Positions 35,641-47,766 are shown, counted from the first letter of the stretch. The stretch: DNA of 64,000 bases from Xanthostigma xanthostigma (GCA_963575645.1 OY754476.1:682001-746000); one strand, 5' to 3'. The notes: a model not told the origin generated them from the sequence alone. Program-made: numbers and translations.

Positions 35641-35683
35641 GCACAACGTCCCAGAAAAGTGAACAACGTCCCAGAAAAGTGAA
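35641..35683. repeat. Two-copy 20-bp tandem repeat
   Basis: The words CAACGTCCCAGAAAAGTGAA occur twice in direct succession. Confidence 0.85.
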
Positions 35684-36686
35684 AACAAGATTGGTATTAC
35701 CTATTCTGAGAAAAAAAAATTACCTAACACGCAAGACTGGTAGAACCTTACAGAATCTTTTGAAAAAATAACCGGGTCCAATAGACACAGGTACGTGATT
35801 CTAACATTAAAAAAAATTCCAATTGTTCCCAGATGAGTGTCAAGCTTTAAAGTAAGCACTGGAATTTTTATAGCACCGTTTTAAAAATCAACACGGTCTG
35901 GCAGACCGATGTGTGCGATTCTAGAGTTAATTGAGTGTTTCAAATATTTCTACAAGACACCCACTGTATTAGTGCCGTTAAGGGTTGGGTAACTCATATC
36001 TGAACCGGTTCAAAGAGCCGGCTCCGACAGAAGATCCGTGAGAGCCGGCTCACTTTTTTATGAGCCGACGGCTCAACGGATCTGCATAACTCAGTGAAAC
36101 ACTTAACACACAGAACCAATAAGTATCTGTCAGCTCAAATGACTCATGCATCATATGTCTGGCTATGGTACACACTACGCACAGGCGGTACAGTTATTAC
36201 AGTGTTTTACTTAAGTCACAACTATATTTTAAGGTATTGTATTGCATATTGTAATATGCTTTCTGTAACATAGCAAGTAGCAACCTGTAAGACCCCGCCT
36301 TATAATATCGCACGTTGAAAACAAAAGTGGCATTATGCAAAAACTGACATTTTACAGTAGAGCATTTTTTAGTTTTAATATTATTGTTTTGTCCTAAAAA
36401 AGTTACTATTAAAATACTGCTTATAGAGATTCTTTTGTTAATAATGAGACAATTTATTATTGTTTTAATTTATTTGTTGACCACAATGTTAAAAATAAAG
36501 TTATTAAAAAAAAGACCTTTTTACAATAATTTTTTGTTTTGTGTCGTTGTTGTCATAACCTATAATCAGTAAATTGGAGACTTCAACTGCAAAAAGTGTC
36601 ACTAAACAAAATGTGTCATTTTATGTATTTACTTACTTGCATTAATTTTTGTAGCAACTGTAATCGGTAAACTGTCGTTTAACAAA

Positions 36687-37148
36687 ATGTGTCACTTTTT
36701 CACTTACAGCGACGTGCGTATACTATTTAATGACAGCGTTATTTTAAATAATATCTATTATGGTTTTATAATATATCCTATATTAAGATATGGTATCCTC
36801 GCCTGGGGTAATAGTGCGCATTCGATGAAAATTTTCATAATGCAGAAAAAGATTACGAGAATTATGTTTAATCTAAATAGTTATGAATCCTGCAAAGGCA
36901 CATTTATAAATAGACGTATTATGACTTTACCGTGCATTTATATTTATTACTGTCTATTAGAGGTCCGTAAAAACTTAAATAATTATCAGCAAATCAATAG
37001 CTCCTATCAGTATAACACAACTTTATATAACAAACTTCCTGATAACTATCGCACTATTACCTCGAGTGCTTTCAAGAAAAAAATTAAGGATTTACTTCTT
37101 TCAAATGGATTCTATTCTATCAATGAATTTATTAACTTTAAATTTTAA
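36687..37148 (+). pseudogene. Non-LTR retrotransposon reverse-transcriptase C-terminus
   Basis: The 153-codon frame contains IIYPILRYGILAWGN, then MQKKITRIMFN, then NRRIMTLPCIYIYYCLLEVR and near the end TTLYNKLPDNYRTITSSAFK followed by KKIKDLL. The order (YG...WG, QkkivRii, pci.iy..l, yNkLP, FKkk.k..L) is the region downstream of the catalytic YxDD box in Jockey/CR1-like LINEs. The catalytic domain is absent. The stop at 37146-37148 is probably the native end, and a TCTAT microsatellite follows at 37204-37222, as expected for the LINE 3' end. The first 10-15 codons may be unrelated sequence. Confidence 0.78.
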
Positions 37149-37203
37149 TTTACTTGTACTGACATGTCAGATGAAATTTTGTAATTTCCAATTAACAATA
37201 AAA

Positions 37204-37222
37204 ATCTATTCTATTCTATTCT
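37204..37222. repeat. TCTAT microsatellite at LINE 3' end
   Basis: Three to four direct copies of CTATT follow the LINE stop codon by about 55 bp. Confidence 0.8.
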
Positions 37223-37636
37223 ACCAAACAACTGCTTTGACACAATTAAAATAGTGTCGTTATATCAGTCATGACCATGGGCAATTCTTTCAAAATATAA
37301 AGTGACACTAGCTCAGTCTAGCGGAAGTAAGTGGATTTATGAGCAAACGGAAATTTTCGTATAGTGACACTTTTGCAGTAAAACATGAATCTTACAAAAG
37401 GTGAAAAGTTAACTTTTTTATATAGTGTCACTATTGTTTTCAACGTGCGATATCTGAGTCAGTCACTGGCATAATATTACGTGATATGATTGACTCAACT
37501 AACTCAGTGGTTTAGTTGACTCGAATAACATATTCAGAACTCGGCTCTTTTTGAACCGGTTCAGGGAGCCGGCTCACATACAGGATCCAGATGCAAAGAT
37601 GCAGATCACTAAAAAGACCCGTTTATCCCATCTCTA

Positions 37637-38945
37637 GACTGCAGGACGGCAGGTACGCATATTTTGTAATACGTAACGCTAACAAGTAACAACACTAGAT
37701 CGTTAACTCAACCAAATGTCTGCAATTTAACCAAGGTGCCACGTGTACTTCTACATTTTTGCCGTACTCAATTGTTTTCTTACAGTAGAAACGATGCCAT
37801 AAAAGCTACTACAGTATTTTTCATTTATAAACAGAATTCTTGACATTTTGTTCGTACTTCGTTTAAAAGAACGTCGAAAGATGGAACCATTCTTTTTTAT
37901 CGATCAAATGCTAGTAAATTTTAAATTTATCACTTAGTAGTAACTAGTAAACATCGGTATTTGAAAAATGTCAATAACATTAAAATACTGGAGAGAAGGT
38001 TTGTACTTAGACAGTAGATATTAAAGATTTAAGGTAGCCTCATCATCTTAGAAGTTTAGAGCCAAGATCTTTAAAAAATAATGGTGTCATTCTTTTTTCA
38101 TAGTTTAGTAGTCATACACAAAACGACTCTTATTTAAACAATGAACCATATTTTGATACTCTTGTAGGAATGACCCATAGTCGTGCAGTTAGGGTTTATT
38201 TAGATTTGGTGATTTGGTTTTGTTCGACTAATCTGCGACGCTACGCAGTAGATATATTTATGATTGACAGCGTCGTCTTCTATCATTAAAAATATGTCAT
38301 ATTTATTTTCAATATTCTTTGAATAAAGTAGGCCACAATGATTTTTTTTTAAATGTCTACGTTACATTTAGTTTTTTCCAGAAAATATGAAAACTAGAAT
38401 TTTAATATATTGCATAACATACAACCAATAAGAAGAAAAAATTAATATAAATGTCAAAACTAAGTATTTTTCTTGTTGATTTGTACAAACGTTGAAAAAT
38501 TCTTGTGGCATTGTGCCAGAATAAATGTACCTACATATACAATTGATATTAACATAAAATGCCGTTGAGCAATATTAAAATACGAGATAATGGAGATTGT
38601 TCACTTGTCTAGGGCTGGTAAACACACATTTAAATAATTTTACAATGAATATATAAACACGTAAACAGCGAAACACTCATCAAAGAAATATTATATGCAT
38701 CTATGCTTTTGTTTGTAAATGTGTCATCGACACTTCGTGTTTTTTTAGTGTATTTACACAATGCCGTCGGTGGGATGGTGGGATCTGATCAAAATCTCTC
38801 GACGTTTCATACCCTCCTGAACAATATGGCATCATTTTTGTAAATATTAGCTTGATATCTTTATTTAATCCAGAGAAAAGCGACAGACATACGAACATAT
38901 AAACGAGTGATTTTTCCATTTGTTTCTTTTTGAGGTATGGGACCC
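37637..38945. other. Non-coding, nothing recognised
   Basis: AT-rich sequence; the 85-codon minus frame at 38701-38958 overlaps the fold-back element boundary and has no family features. Confidence 0.4.
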
Positions 38946-38948
38946 TTA

Positions 38949-39161
38949 GGCCTAGCACACATGAAGAGCGTTCAACGCGCGTTGGCCCAACGCGCGTTTA
39001 CAATTTCTATACAATTGTATATAACTGTTTACATGATAACGCGCGTTCAACGCGCCACCAACGCGCGTTATCATGTAAACAGTTATATACAATAATTGTA
39101 CAGAAACTGTAAACGCGCGTTGGGCTAACGCGCGTTGAACGCCTCTCATATAAACTAGGCC
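38949..39161. mobile_element. Fold-back element with GGCCTAG ends (213 bp)
   Basis: Nearly the whole element is a palindrome. Each half carries GGCCTAG, a GCGTTCAACGCGCGTT block, ACGCGCGTTTACA and TAACTGTTTACATGATAACG. The direct flanks are TTA on both sides (38946-38948 and 39162-39164), fitting a PIF/Harbinger 3-bp duplication. The three minus/plus frames over it exist only because of the palindrome. Confidence 0.8.
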
Positions 39162-39210
39162 TTAAGACAACATCTGAAGATAGAGAAAAACTTACCAAAT
39201 TGATATACTA

Positions 39211-39287
39211 AGGCCTAGCTCACATGAAGAGCGTTCAACACGCGTTCACCCAACGCGCGTTGAACGCTCTTCATGTGAGCTAGGCCT
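39211..39287. mobile_element. Minimal fold-back relative (77 bp)
   Basis: AGGCCTAGCTCACATGAAGA then GCGTTCAACACGCG is followed by a spacer of about six bases and the almost perfect inverse. It is a nearly pure hairpin, sharing its end block with the 213-bp element only 50 bp away. It is either an internal-deletion product of the same family or a local duplication. Confidence 0.85.
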
Positions 39288-39685
39288 TAATCCGTTTCTC
39301 CTTGCTACCATAGTACACTATTGCTTTGGTCCACTGTACCACTACAACTACACAATTCCTTGTCATTACTGTAGATATTAGACGAGACTGGAATTAAGAA
39401 ATTTCACCTTAAAAACCTTTCTCAGTTTCCGCTTCTAACACTTGTGTAACAATTCAGAATAAACCGAAACGATTTTGTACGAAGAACCGTCAACAGTTTC
39501 ATTATTAATTAACTCTAAATATAATGAAATATAAATTAACGACTGACATCATTTTTAAAACTTCTAAATAACACAATATTAAATAAAACTACATAATTGA
39601 ATAAGTATAATTTGATCTGTTATAACATGCTAGCGTTTTTAATAAAATGGTTAGGTAATCGCTTTAAGACTCAGTACCTGGGTGA

Positions 39686-39700
39686 CCGAGCTTTGCTCGG
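39686..39700. repeat. Short hairpin of a dispersed repeat
   Basis: CCGAGCTTTGCTCGG, preceded by AGTACCTGGGTGA, looks like the GC-rich end of a dispersed element. The element's limits are not visible. Confidence 0.35.
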
Positions 39701-40221
39701 AAAGTTAAATAAAATACTGATATGCTGTGGTAAGATTTTATCGGACTTGTGTCGGCGCGGGGATCAAGGATAAAAATCTACGTGTTCCTTTCATCTTAAT
39801 AAACCACGTTGACTTATTAAGATGAGATTGGAGACAGGACGATAAGTGTACGTTTTCAGAACCACTATTTTTTTGGGAAAAATAGGATATTAGTTGTGAG
39901 ACGGAATTCATAATATTTTGAAAACAATTGTTTCATTGTTTGTATAAAATTCCAAAACCTACTTACAATATTTCAGTATTTTCATACGTCAAAAAATTGA
40001 TTTTTTTAATGATAAAATTTGTAAGAAAACGATTTTTTCGAGAGATCAGACCTAGCTAAAACGATTTTTTGCCCCCCAAAATCCCTTTTCAGTAAATATC
40101 ATCCAAATCGTTAGGGCCGTTTTCGAGAAAATATTTAGGGACATAGGTAGGTACATAGGTAGATACAAGATTAGCTCGATTAATAATACATATAGGGGAT
40201 ATAACTTTATATACTCTAAAG

Positions 40222-40535
40222 CAGCGTTTCCCAAACTTTTTTTTATCGCGGCCCGGTACGAGGTTATAAAATTTTTCGCGACTCACCTTATGAAAAAAAA
40301 CATTTATTTACAAAACAAATTTTATTTTTTAATAGAAATCAAGTTATTTGTTTGCTTATTTCACACACAAAAATTGCAAAATAATTATACTCATAAGAAA
40401 AATATATGTAATTAAAAAATTAACAATTATATTCATTTAAAACTTTATTACTTAAATTATTTTTTGTTGTTTTTACAATTTCTCGAGACCCGCCAAAATT
40501 TTTCCAGGTCGCGAGCCACACTTTCGGAAACGGTG
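40222..40535. mobile_element. hAT miniature element (314 bp)
   Basis: The left end CAGCGTTTCCCAAACTTTTT and right end AGTGTGGCTCG-type sequence in reverse complement (CACCGTTTCCGAAAGTG) are inverted, flanked by 8-bp CTCTAAAG at 40214-40221 and 40536-40543. Second-layer inversion: ATCGCGGCCCGG at the left and GGTCGCGAGCC at the right. The interior is AT-rich. CAG.GTTCCCAAA ends are a common hAT type in animals. Confidence 0.88.
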
Positions 40536-41498
40536 CTCTAAAGAAATATTATGTAAGCATTTGAATGTTTACTCACGACTAAATTTATTGGAAAGACTTA
40601 TTTTCATTAATAAACTTATGAAAGTACGTATATAAAAATTATTCAAATATTGAACAAGTAGTTATTCTATCTCACGACGATATACAGAGAAAAAACTTTT
40701 TTTTCGTTTTCCTTTTTCACTTTCACTCATTCAACCGCCGCCTGTACGATTTCTCGAGAACAGTTTTTCTACTTTCTGTAGGTGGTTATTTTCTTCAGGA
40801 TCCCTTTCTTTCCTGTATTCGCAAGTGTGAGAGAGGTTCGATTTTCCAGGGTTGGTACTGTGATAAAAAAACGTTAGTAGAAATCACATTTTCTTTTTTT
40901 TATTGTAATGGAATTCAATGATATATTCCATTCATAAAATCATATTTATTCTCACATAAGATTTATTTATTACAGTAATAAATATGTATACATTTTTATT
41001 AAAATGTCATTTCAGGTCTATCTTGCTGACACAAAAATGGATTTATTGTGTTTTATATACTGATAATATTTACTATAACAGAGTAACACCACCACATAAA
41101 TTATCTCAAAATTGAATTAAACTAATCAATACTAATTTATAATAATAATAACAGGACATCGGTCTGTAATTTAATGTATCAATTGATGTCCTCTTTTGGT
41201 CAGATATCTATTTTTTTAAGGGTAGTATTTAAACGAGTGACTGTAAATTACAATTTTGGGTGACAAAAATAATTAATTTGGGTTACTGTATTACTAAGTG
41301 AGCGACTGACTTCGCGTGACGAGAAATCAACAGAACAGCAACTTACAAACATCCATTTGAGTTACTTAAAATACAAAATGGGAAACTTCATAATATTTGA
41401 GCGACCTAATATTTGTCTGAGTGTCAACGTTACGTCCTGCATTTTTTTCAAAATTTGGCTAATGATTTATTTATTCTGAGCGCCATTTTGTTAATAGC

Positions 41499-41599
41499 TA
41501 ATTGTTTGAATAGAACTGCGTTTTCTAAAAAATATATATTTAATTGACTGTCAATTAAATATACATTTTTTAGAAAACGCAGTTCTATTCAAACAATTA
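41499..41599. repeat. Near-perfect 100-bp palindrome
   Basis: TAATTGTTTGAATAGAACTG, CGTTTTCTAAAAAATATA and TTTAATTGAC run into their inverse almost without a spacer; differences are confined to the AT tract. It would extrude as a cruciform or be transcribed as a 48-bp hairpin. Confidence 0.85.
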
Positions 41600-41608
41600 A
41601 CTATTTAA

Positions 41609-41835
41609 TTCGCATACCCCGTTATCGTACACCCCGGAATTGTTTTTTAAAAACTCCACATTTGCCCCTTCCCGTTTCTCTGCGAGACAATTCGCATACC
41701 CCTTTATCGTTCACCCCGGAATTACAAATCGCATACCCGTTTATAAGTTCACCCCGGAATTATTTTTTTAAAAACTCCACCTTTGCACCATCGCGTTTCA
41801 CTGCGAGACAAATTCGCATACCCCTTTATCAAAAT
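41609..41835. repeat. Irregular tandem repeat with CGCATACCCCTTTATC
   Basis: Four starts of TCGCATACCC occur at about 41610, 41692, 41729 and 41814, giving steps of about 82, 37 and 85 bp. Longer units contain TTTTTAAAAACTCCAC and TGCGAGACAA; the short unit lacks that block. It is a higher-order repeat generated by internal deletion or unequal exchange. Confidence 0.75.
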
Positions 41836-42060
41836 AAGCGATGGTTTTCAATCTTCATGAAAATGTGAGTTTTAAATTGTAGTCTCAAAGTGAAAAAAAA
41901 AATAAAAAGTAAAAACAAAAGAAGATATCTGCTTCAAAATTACCGAAGGCATTTTAGTCGCTCACTTAGTAATTTAGTGGCTCACTTAGTAATTTAGTCA
42001 CCCAACTATTATTTTAATATCTCAAGTTATCAGTCGCCAAATTTTTTTTATTCGACCGTT

Positions 42061-43226
42061 TTATAATTCCCCTTTTTTTAATAAATAATTACCTGAACAC
42101 ATATTTTGTCATAGAAGATATCCAGCCCAAATATTTTTTTAATTGTTATTAACTTCCAAACATGCAAGCAATAGAAATTTTCTTAGTTATGTCTGGAGTG
42201 GCAGAAGCGTTATATGGAAAGAAAACCAGTCACTATTTGGTGCGTTAACTGTAGATAGTAAATTACGTAGGTAATTGTTAAAGAACATGAGAAACTCCGC
42301 TCCTAACTAGTATATTGGTGTATTTCGGTTGTCCAAACGATCGAGGGTGAAGAAAAGTGTGGGAAGAGGGGAGAATAACGTTCATTATCAATAAACCCTC
42401 GCCTGGGAAAGGCAACCTCAATATACCTATAGACCGGAGGTAAAGTAGCTTATGTCAAATTTTTGAAATGAGGGCGAGAGAGGCGAGGAATGTCCCATTT
42501 TACCTCAACCGTTTGGCGTTTCGTTCCGATTCCCCAATGCCCCTTGTTGTCTATAATCTATATCTACCTGTCTGTATGATAAATGGTAAGCAATTTCAAC
42601 GAAATTTGGCAGTAACATTTTTTTAATCTGAAAGTCGTTCTAGATGTTACGGTTCCTGTTGTTGAAAATCTTATTTTATCAAAAAAAAAAAATGTTGACA
42701 TGAGCCATTAAGGCTTGGGATCGCAGAACACACATCGAAGTTCTATACAAATATGAGTTCTGAAAAGAAACGTTTAATACATACGAATTGTACATTATTA
42801 CACCATGTGTCGAATAGCCCAGGAAATTGCGCATAAAAACAAACTAACATACTCTTGTATTATCTTCATGTTTTAAATAAATCGTGGAGGTATAAAGAAG
42901 GGGAGAAAACTGTTTAGTATCACGTAGCTATTTATAACAAATCTGTCTATAAAATATTTATGAGCTCTTTCTTTTTTAATACCTTCATTAAAATAAATCA
43001 TTCAATTTTTGTAATAGCCAATAGATTTTTAATTTTTAAAAATCAAAAATATTTAAATTGTTTTCCGTCGTCTTAGAAAAAGCAATTTTAGAAATAATTA
43101 TAAACTCTTCTACATGATTTACCTACAAAAATATTTGTATTATATTTCATCCACTTTAGTTTAAAATAATAAGAAGAGCCAATATTCATACCAGTTCAAT
43201 TTTACATGACAATTTCGTATGTTCTA
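42061..43226. other. Non-coding, nothing recognised
   Basis: A GC-richer segment near 42310-42560 (AAACCCTCGCCTGGGAAAGG) has no open frame long enough to support an exon and no visible repeat ends. Confidence 0.35.
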
Positions 43227-43578
43227 TTTTAAAGTGAAACTTTTATTCTATCACCCCGAATTTTTCTGGCCGTCTGTTGCATGTCGCATTACAGGCGGCC
43301 GCGGAGTAGGGGTAAAGTGAAAGGCGTTCGGAGTAGGCGCTCGGTAGAGCAGCCAAGGCCAATATGGCGGCGCCCATGGTTAGCATGAGCTGACCGTGTA
43401 GTATGTATAACACATAGTCAGTCTGTCATGCGGGCAAGTGCTGTACAGTGTTTACATGTTTTTATTCGTGTATTCATGTGAATATTGTTGTTTATAATTA
43501 ATCGTGATGGATAAGTGTCTACAATCCAATAAAAGTTTCACTTGCGTCGTGGTTTCTTAAAACCACACAACTGTTTTT
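43227..43578 (+). mobile_element. Dispersed 350-bp repeat 'GTTGTGTGG', copy 2
   Basis: The sequence is the reverse complement of 31526-31878, from TTTTAAAGTGAAACTTTTAT to GTTTCTTAAAACCACACAAC. Copies in opposite orientation 11.5 kb apart could pair with each other. It also has CAATAAAAGTTTCAC shortly before the hairpin end. A more distant relative with AGTAAAACTTCT ends is at 52360-52985. Confidence 0.65.
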
Positions 43579-46500
43579 ATTACATTTTTTCCGGAGCTTA
43601 CAATAGGTGTTTCTTTTTGTATTATTCATTTTGACGCCATTGGTAGATTGGATCACTCAAGCCAGTGAAAAATTTCTTAAACCAAAGTGTCCCCTATATT
43701 ATCATAAAATTTCCGCTTGATTTCACTATAAAATAATTAACATCAATTTTTACTTAAATGCTAAGCCACGAAAAAGAGATTTACATTTGAAATTTATTTA
43801 AATTTCGTTTACTTTTAACTTCCAAGGTACATTTAACGACGCAAAGAGCACTACAATTCAATGTTGGTGAAATCGCAACGGCGAATTGCTATGAAGAATT
43901 TAAATATTGAATATTTTAGGGGAAACCGGCACAGTGTCACATCTAAATGACAATATACATTGAAAAGTAGATATTATGAATGAAGTCTACAGTTCTTCGT
44001 ACTTAGAGCTATTAAATCAGTAATTATTCATGACGGCAAGGCCTGGCGATAAAATCCCTACACACCCCAGTCTACTCCTCCTACCGCCTTTCTATCCTAT
44101 CTTACCCTATCCTACTTATGTACATTTCACCCGGACCTCCCCGACACTCTGTCCTGGTTCCGTTGATTCCCCGACCGCAACTCGGACGTGTTTCAAACTT
44201 TATCGTCGACAAAACGAAAAGAAAAACATCATGGCTTCGCTTAAAATCATTTTACATTTTTATAAAACACGGAAAAGGCCTCTCTTTCAAAAATAATCTT
44301 CATTTTCTATGAACGGAGCCTTTTTATAGTAATTAGAGACAAGTAAATTAAAGGGAACCTACAGTTTAACGAAGAACTCATACCACAAAAATGATTTTGT
44401 GTTATATATTATCTATATAATACATAATTATGTATTTTAAGAGTCTTTTGACAAAAAAATCGAGCTAGGGGTTGGTAAACAAGGCCGATTATGTTGAGAG
44501 AAAAAAAACAAGTGCCTTCTGGCTCGAGCAAGACAATCGATAGATGTCTCGTTTTAACTAGATATTTAATATTGTTTGATTTTTCCATTGTTATACAATT
44601 ACGGTTCAATTCGCTTACCAATTTTAATAAAATTCGATAGGAACATTATTTTAAGGTCAATTTGGTCTGTATATAGTAAACCATCGTGATCTGAATATTT
44701 AATGATTGTACGGTGTATAGGTCTACAAAATTTCGTTTTGTTATAACTTAAAAATGTGGTAGAAGCGAGATATTCTGTTCACAGAATTATTGAATAATCA
44801 ACAAAGTTAACGAATTATTATAACAGATCATTTGAAGTTGTTAATTTCGGAAGTTAAAAGTCTTCAATCGAATTTAAAATATTCTTAATGTAAACAACGT
44901 AGAACCCTGTCAGTAAAAAGGCATATCAAAACTGCCGCTATAATACGAACAACCATCAAATAACTTACAGCAGCGGCAGCCATTAAATATTAAACAAAAA
45001 TAATTAAACGCGAATTTATGTACCTTTTTTAATTATATTTTAAACGGCTTCAGGGAACCCCGAGTTCTAGCTACGTATACCGAAAAAGTTAAAAAAAGGT
45101 ATATAAAACTCATTTTATTTCACCACTTAAAACAATACGAAGTTCACAAAATAGAATAAAATATACTTTGATCGAAATGTTTTTTTTTAAATTTAGTTAT
45201 TTCGTTCTTGATCTAAAATCAGTCACTTAATTTTAAACGTTGGATTTAGAATTCACTGTTGTTTTGTTTTATCTATTTTTTAAAACATTAGTCGATAAAA
45301 AATTAAACTCACTAGAAGTAGAAATCGATCTTGTGTTTCTTGTTGTTGTTTTAGTATTGAAACGTTTTAATGTGATATAGTGACGGAACGAAGTTTGATC
45401 AAAAAGGATTCAAAATTTGAATCAAAGGATCTTCAATGAAATTTTACACGATCTTCAATATTCTCAAAAATCTATTAGTTTTAATATAAATTCTATAAGA
45501 TTCAATAGAATTTAACTTATAATCTCGCCATAAGTTATTTCATGAATGAACTATGTATGTAATGTTTTGATGAAGCAGAAATATCTTAATTAAGGAAGAA
45601 CAGATCAAAAGCTGTAACATTTTGAACTATTTGTGGCGTGCATGTTGATAAGCCGAAATGACGCACACCTATATATATTACACAACTAGCACTTGAACTT
45701 GAAATATATACGTTACACAGGAATTTAAATATAGAAAATTGAAAATGCCTTCAGTTCGAAATAATACTAGCTAGTTACTAACAAACTTAATGGAGCGGTA
45801 CAATGTAAGGCATAAAAACTATGCCACAAAACACGCTTCAAAAATTTGTCAGTAGCACTGGGTTTTGTTTAAAAATAATGTAAGCTTACAGCTTTTTAAA
45901 CAAAAGCTTCTAATTTATCTCAAGTTTATGACCTATACGTAAATTACGAACGTAACGTCATGTACAAGTTTGACAACATAACAACACATAAAGAATGTTC
46001 TGCTGGCTGATGCATTCCACTTATGCCATATTATTCCTCATTCCAGGTTTGCTAACACAATATACAGGAAACCGCAACCTTTGAACTAGCTTATTGATAC
46101 ATATTTCAAAGTATACAACGTGTCCTATGCGAGGCCGGGTGTGTGCTCATTGGAAAAGGTTTTCTCTAAAAATAATTTTCAAACAATGGGTTACTTCATC
46201 CTTTGCTCATAGCATGTCCCAGAGTCTAGAAGGAAATGTACAAAACAACTGGATTATATAGTATTTTAAAGGATAAATGACAGTAATAGATCTGTAAAGA
46301 TTTTCATCTATAGGCAGGTCTATAAAAATCAATATAACCAAGTTTGCGAAGTTTTTAATAGCAATTATAAAAAATTTACAGCTGAACAAATTTCATAACA
46401 ATAGGTTTTCATTAAGGTCGCATTATAGCTAACATAAAAAACACATTTATTTAATATCTATAAAATTTAGTTTGGTGAATAATAACCAGTCTTAAGCCGG

Positions 46501-47157
46501 GTTTAAATATATAAAAGTACCGCAAAGTGTATTAAAAATAAGTGGTATGAAAAGAAATGAAAGTTTAAAAGTGATTTTTATGAAAACCGGAATTGATAGA
46601 TTCTTATAATGGAATCTTAATCTGTTCGTAAAGTCATCATTGTTGAATCTTCTCTCCGTTATCCATTATCCTTCCATTTATATCCGCTAAACTTTAAAGC
46701 GTTGCTTCTAAAGAAGCTCGTTAAAAATAACTGTCGAAAATAAAATGATGGGATATGTTTCTGTATATATTGCAGCTAGCATTGCGTAGAGGACATTTCT
46801 CTCAGAGCCGGATTATCGGTCCGAAAGAAATTAGATTTTTCAATCAAAGCGAACGCCTAGTGTTTTAAAACATTCCCACTCAAAAGATAATAATTTTCTA
46901 CCAATTCTTTTCCGCCGCATTATTGAAGGGTTACTGATTTTAAACCGAATTAGCCATTTCGTTTTCAACTAATCTTTGGATTTAGCTTATCTTGTATCCA
47001 AATCCGCAAAACGATTGTTTAAAAATTGCGAAAATATAAAAAAAACCTAGGACGATTTTTTTCTTAACTAAATAAAATACAAACAGTTCTAATAAAAATG
47101 TTATCCAGATTTTCAGAAAAAAATAATATTACGGTGCCGTAACGCTTTTATTAATTA
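43579..47157. other. AT-rich non-coding stretch, 3.6 kb
   Basis: No exon, repeat boundary or copy of the families above was found. Pyrimidine-rich sequence at about 44060-44170 gives two overlapping plus frames without family features. Confidence 0.4.
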
Positions 47158-47766
47158 CTAGCGGTCCCGTCCGGTTTTACCCGGGTGTAAAAGAACTAAT
47201 GGGGAAGGGAGAAACATGAGTACACACATTCATCTTAGATTACCAAGATGAATGTTGTGTCCAAATTTCATGATGATCGGAGTTACTGTTCAAAAGCTTT
47301 TGTCGATAAAAAGCAGTATTTACACTTTATATTTTTTTTTAATTAATTAAATAAAATTTATATAAATTTAAATGTAAGCCTTAAAAGAAAGCAATGTAGA
47401 AAATAAAAAAAATAAAAATATTTTCGCCCAACGTGGGGCTCGAACCCACAACCCTGATATTGACACTTGACAGTCGCATGCTCTACCGATTGAGCCATAC
47501 GACTTTGTGTTCTGACAACGCTAATATGAGTAAATTTAGTTAGTGCATTTCACCTGAATAGAAGCTTATTTTTGAAATACATTTTGCAACATTTTTCATT
47601 AATGCTCCGCTCCTAATGGTCGTAGCGTGATATTATATAGCCTATAGCCTTCCTCGATAAATGGGCTATCCAACAAAAAAACATTTTTTAATTTGAACCA
47701 GTAGTTTCTGAGATTAGCGCGTTCAAACAAACAAACAAACTCTTCCGCTTTATATATTAGCATAGA
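47158..47766 (-). mobile_element. Non-autonomous Helitron, family A, copy 2 (609 bp)
   Basis: On the minus strand it begins TCTATGCTAATATATAAAGC and ends with the hairpin around CACCCGGGTAAAACCGGACG, then GGACCG, then CTAG. It carries the same tRNA-Lys-like insert as copy 1 (47425-47503). Confidence 0.85.
47425..47503 (-). pseudogene. tRNA-Lys-derived sequence inside the Helitron
   Basis: On the minus strand the segment has GGCTCAATCGGTAGAGCATG and ends TGGGTTCGAGCCCCACGTTG followed by GGCG. The D-arm, T-arm with TTCGAGC loop and 3' acceptor strand are preserved better than in copy 1. The anticodon region is expanded to about 79 nt in total (CGACTGTCAAGTGTCAATAT), so it cannot be a standard tRNA. 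Confidence 0.75.

Larger units (their letters stand above)
36305..37453. mobile_element. Nested element with 20-bp terminal inverted repeats
   Basis: ATATCGCACGTTGAAAACAA at the left is exactly inverted at the right (TTGTTTTCAACGTGCGATAT). Short repeats of AATGTGTCA / AGTGTCACT occur internally several times. It contains a non-LTR reverse-transcriptase tail (36687-37148). Both ends lie inside the outer element 35979-37636. Confidence 0.75.
35979..37636. mobile_element. Inverted-repeat element, hAT-like ends, with nested insertions
   Basis: The left side has GGGTTGGGTAACTC, then TGAACCGGTTCAAAGAGCCG and GCTC. The right side mirrors it with GAACCGGTTCAGGGAGCCGG and ends TTTATCCCATCTCTA. The GAGCCGGCTC blocks recur four to five times near both ends. 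TAGAGATGGG-type ends are common in hAT elements, but I did not find matching 8-bp flanks, so the class is tentative. An inner element (36305-37453) and a LINE fragment lie inside. Confidence 0.55.
41225..42060. mobile_element. Composite inverted-repeat element with GGGTGAC / GAGCGAC subterminal motifs
   Basis: The left side has GGGTGACAAAAATAATTAAT, GGGTTACTGTATTACTAAG and GTGAGCGACTGAC. The right side carries, inverted, TAGTCGCTCACTTAGTAA twice, then TTTAGTCACCCAACT and CAGTCGCC. Between them lie a 100-bp palindrome (41499-41599) and a tandem repeat (41609-41835). The outer limits are approximate and no flanking duplication was fixed. Confidence 0.55.

Noticed and set aside
41609..41835. CRISPR-like direct repeats
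   Set aside because: The repeat steps are 82, 37 and 85 bp with homologous rather than unique spacers, inside an inverted-repeat element of a eukaryotic genome.
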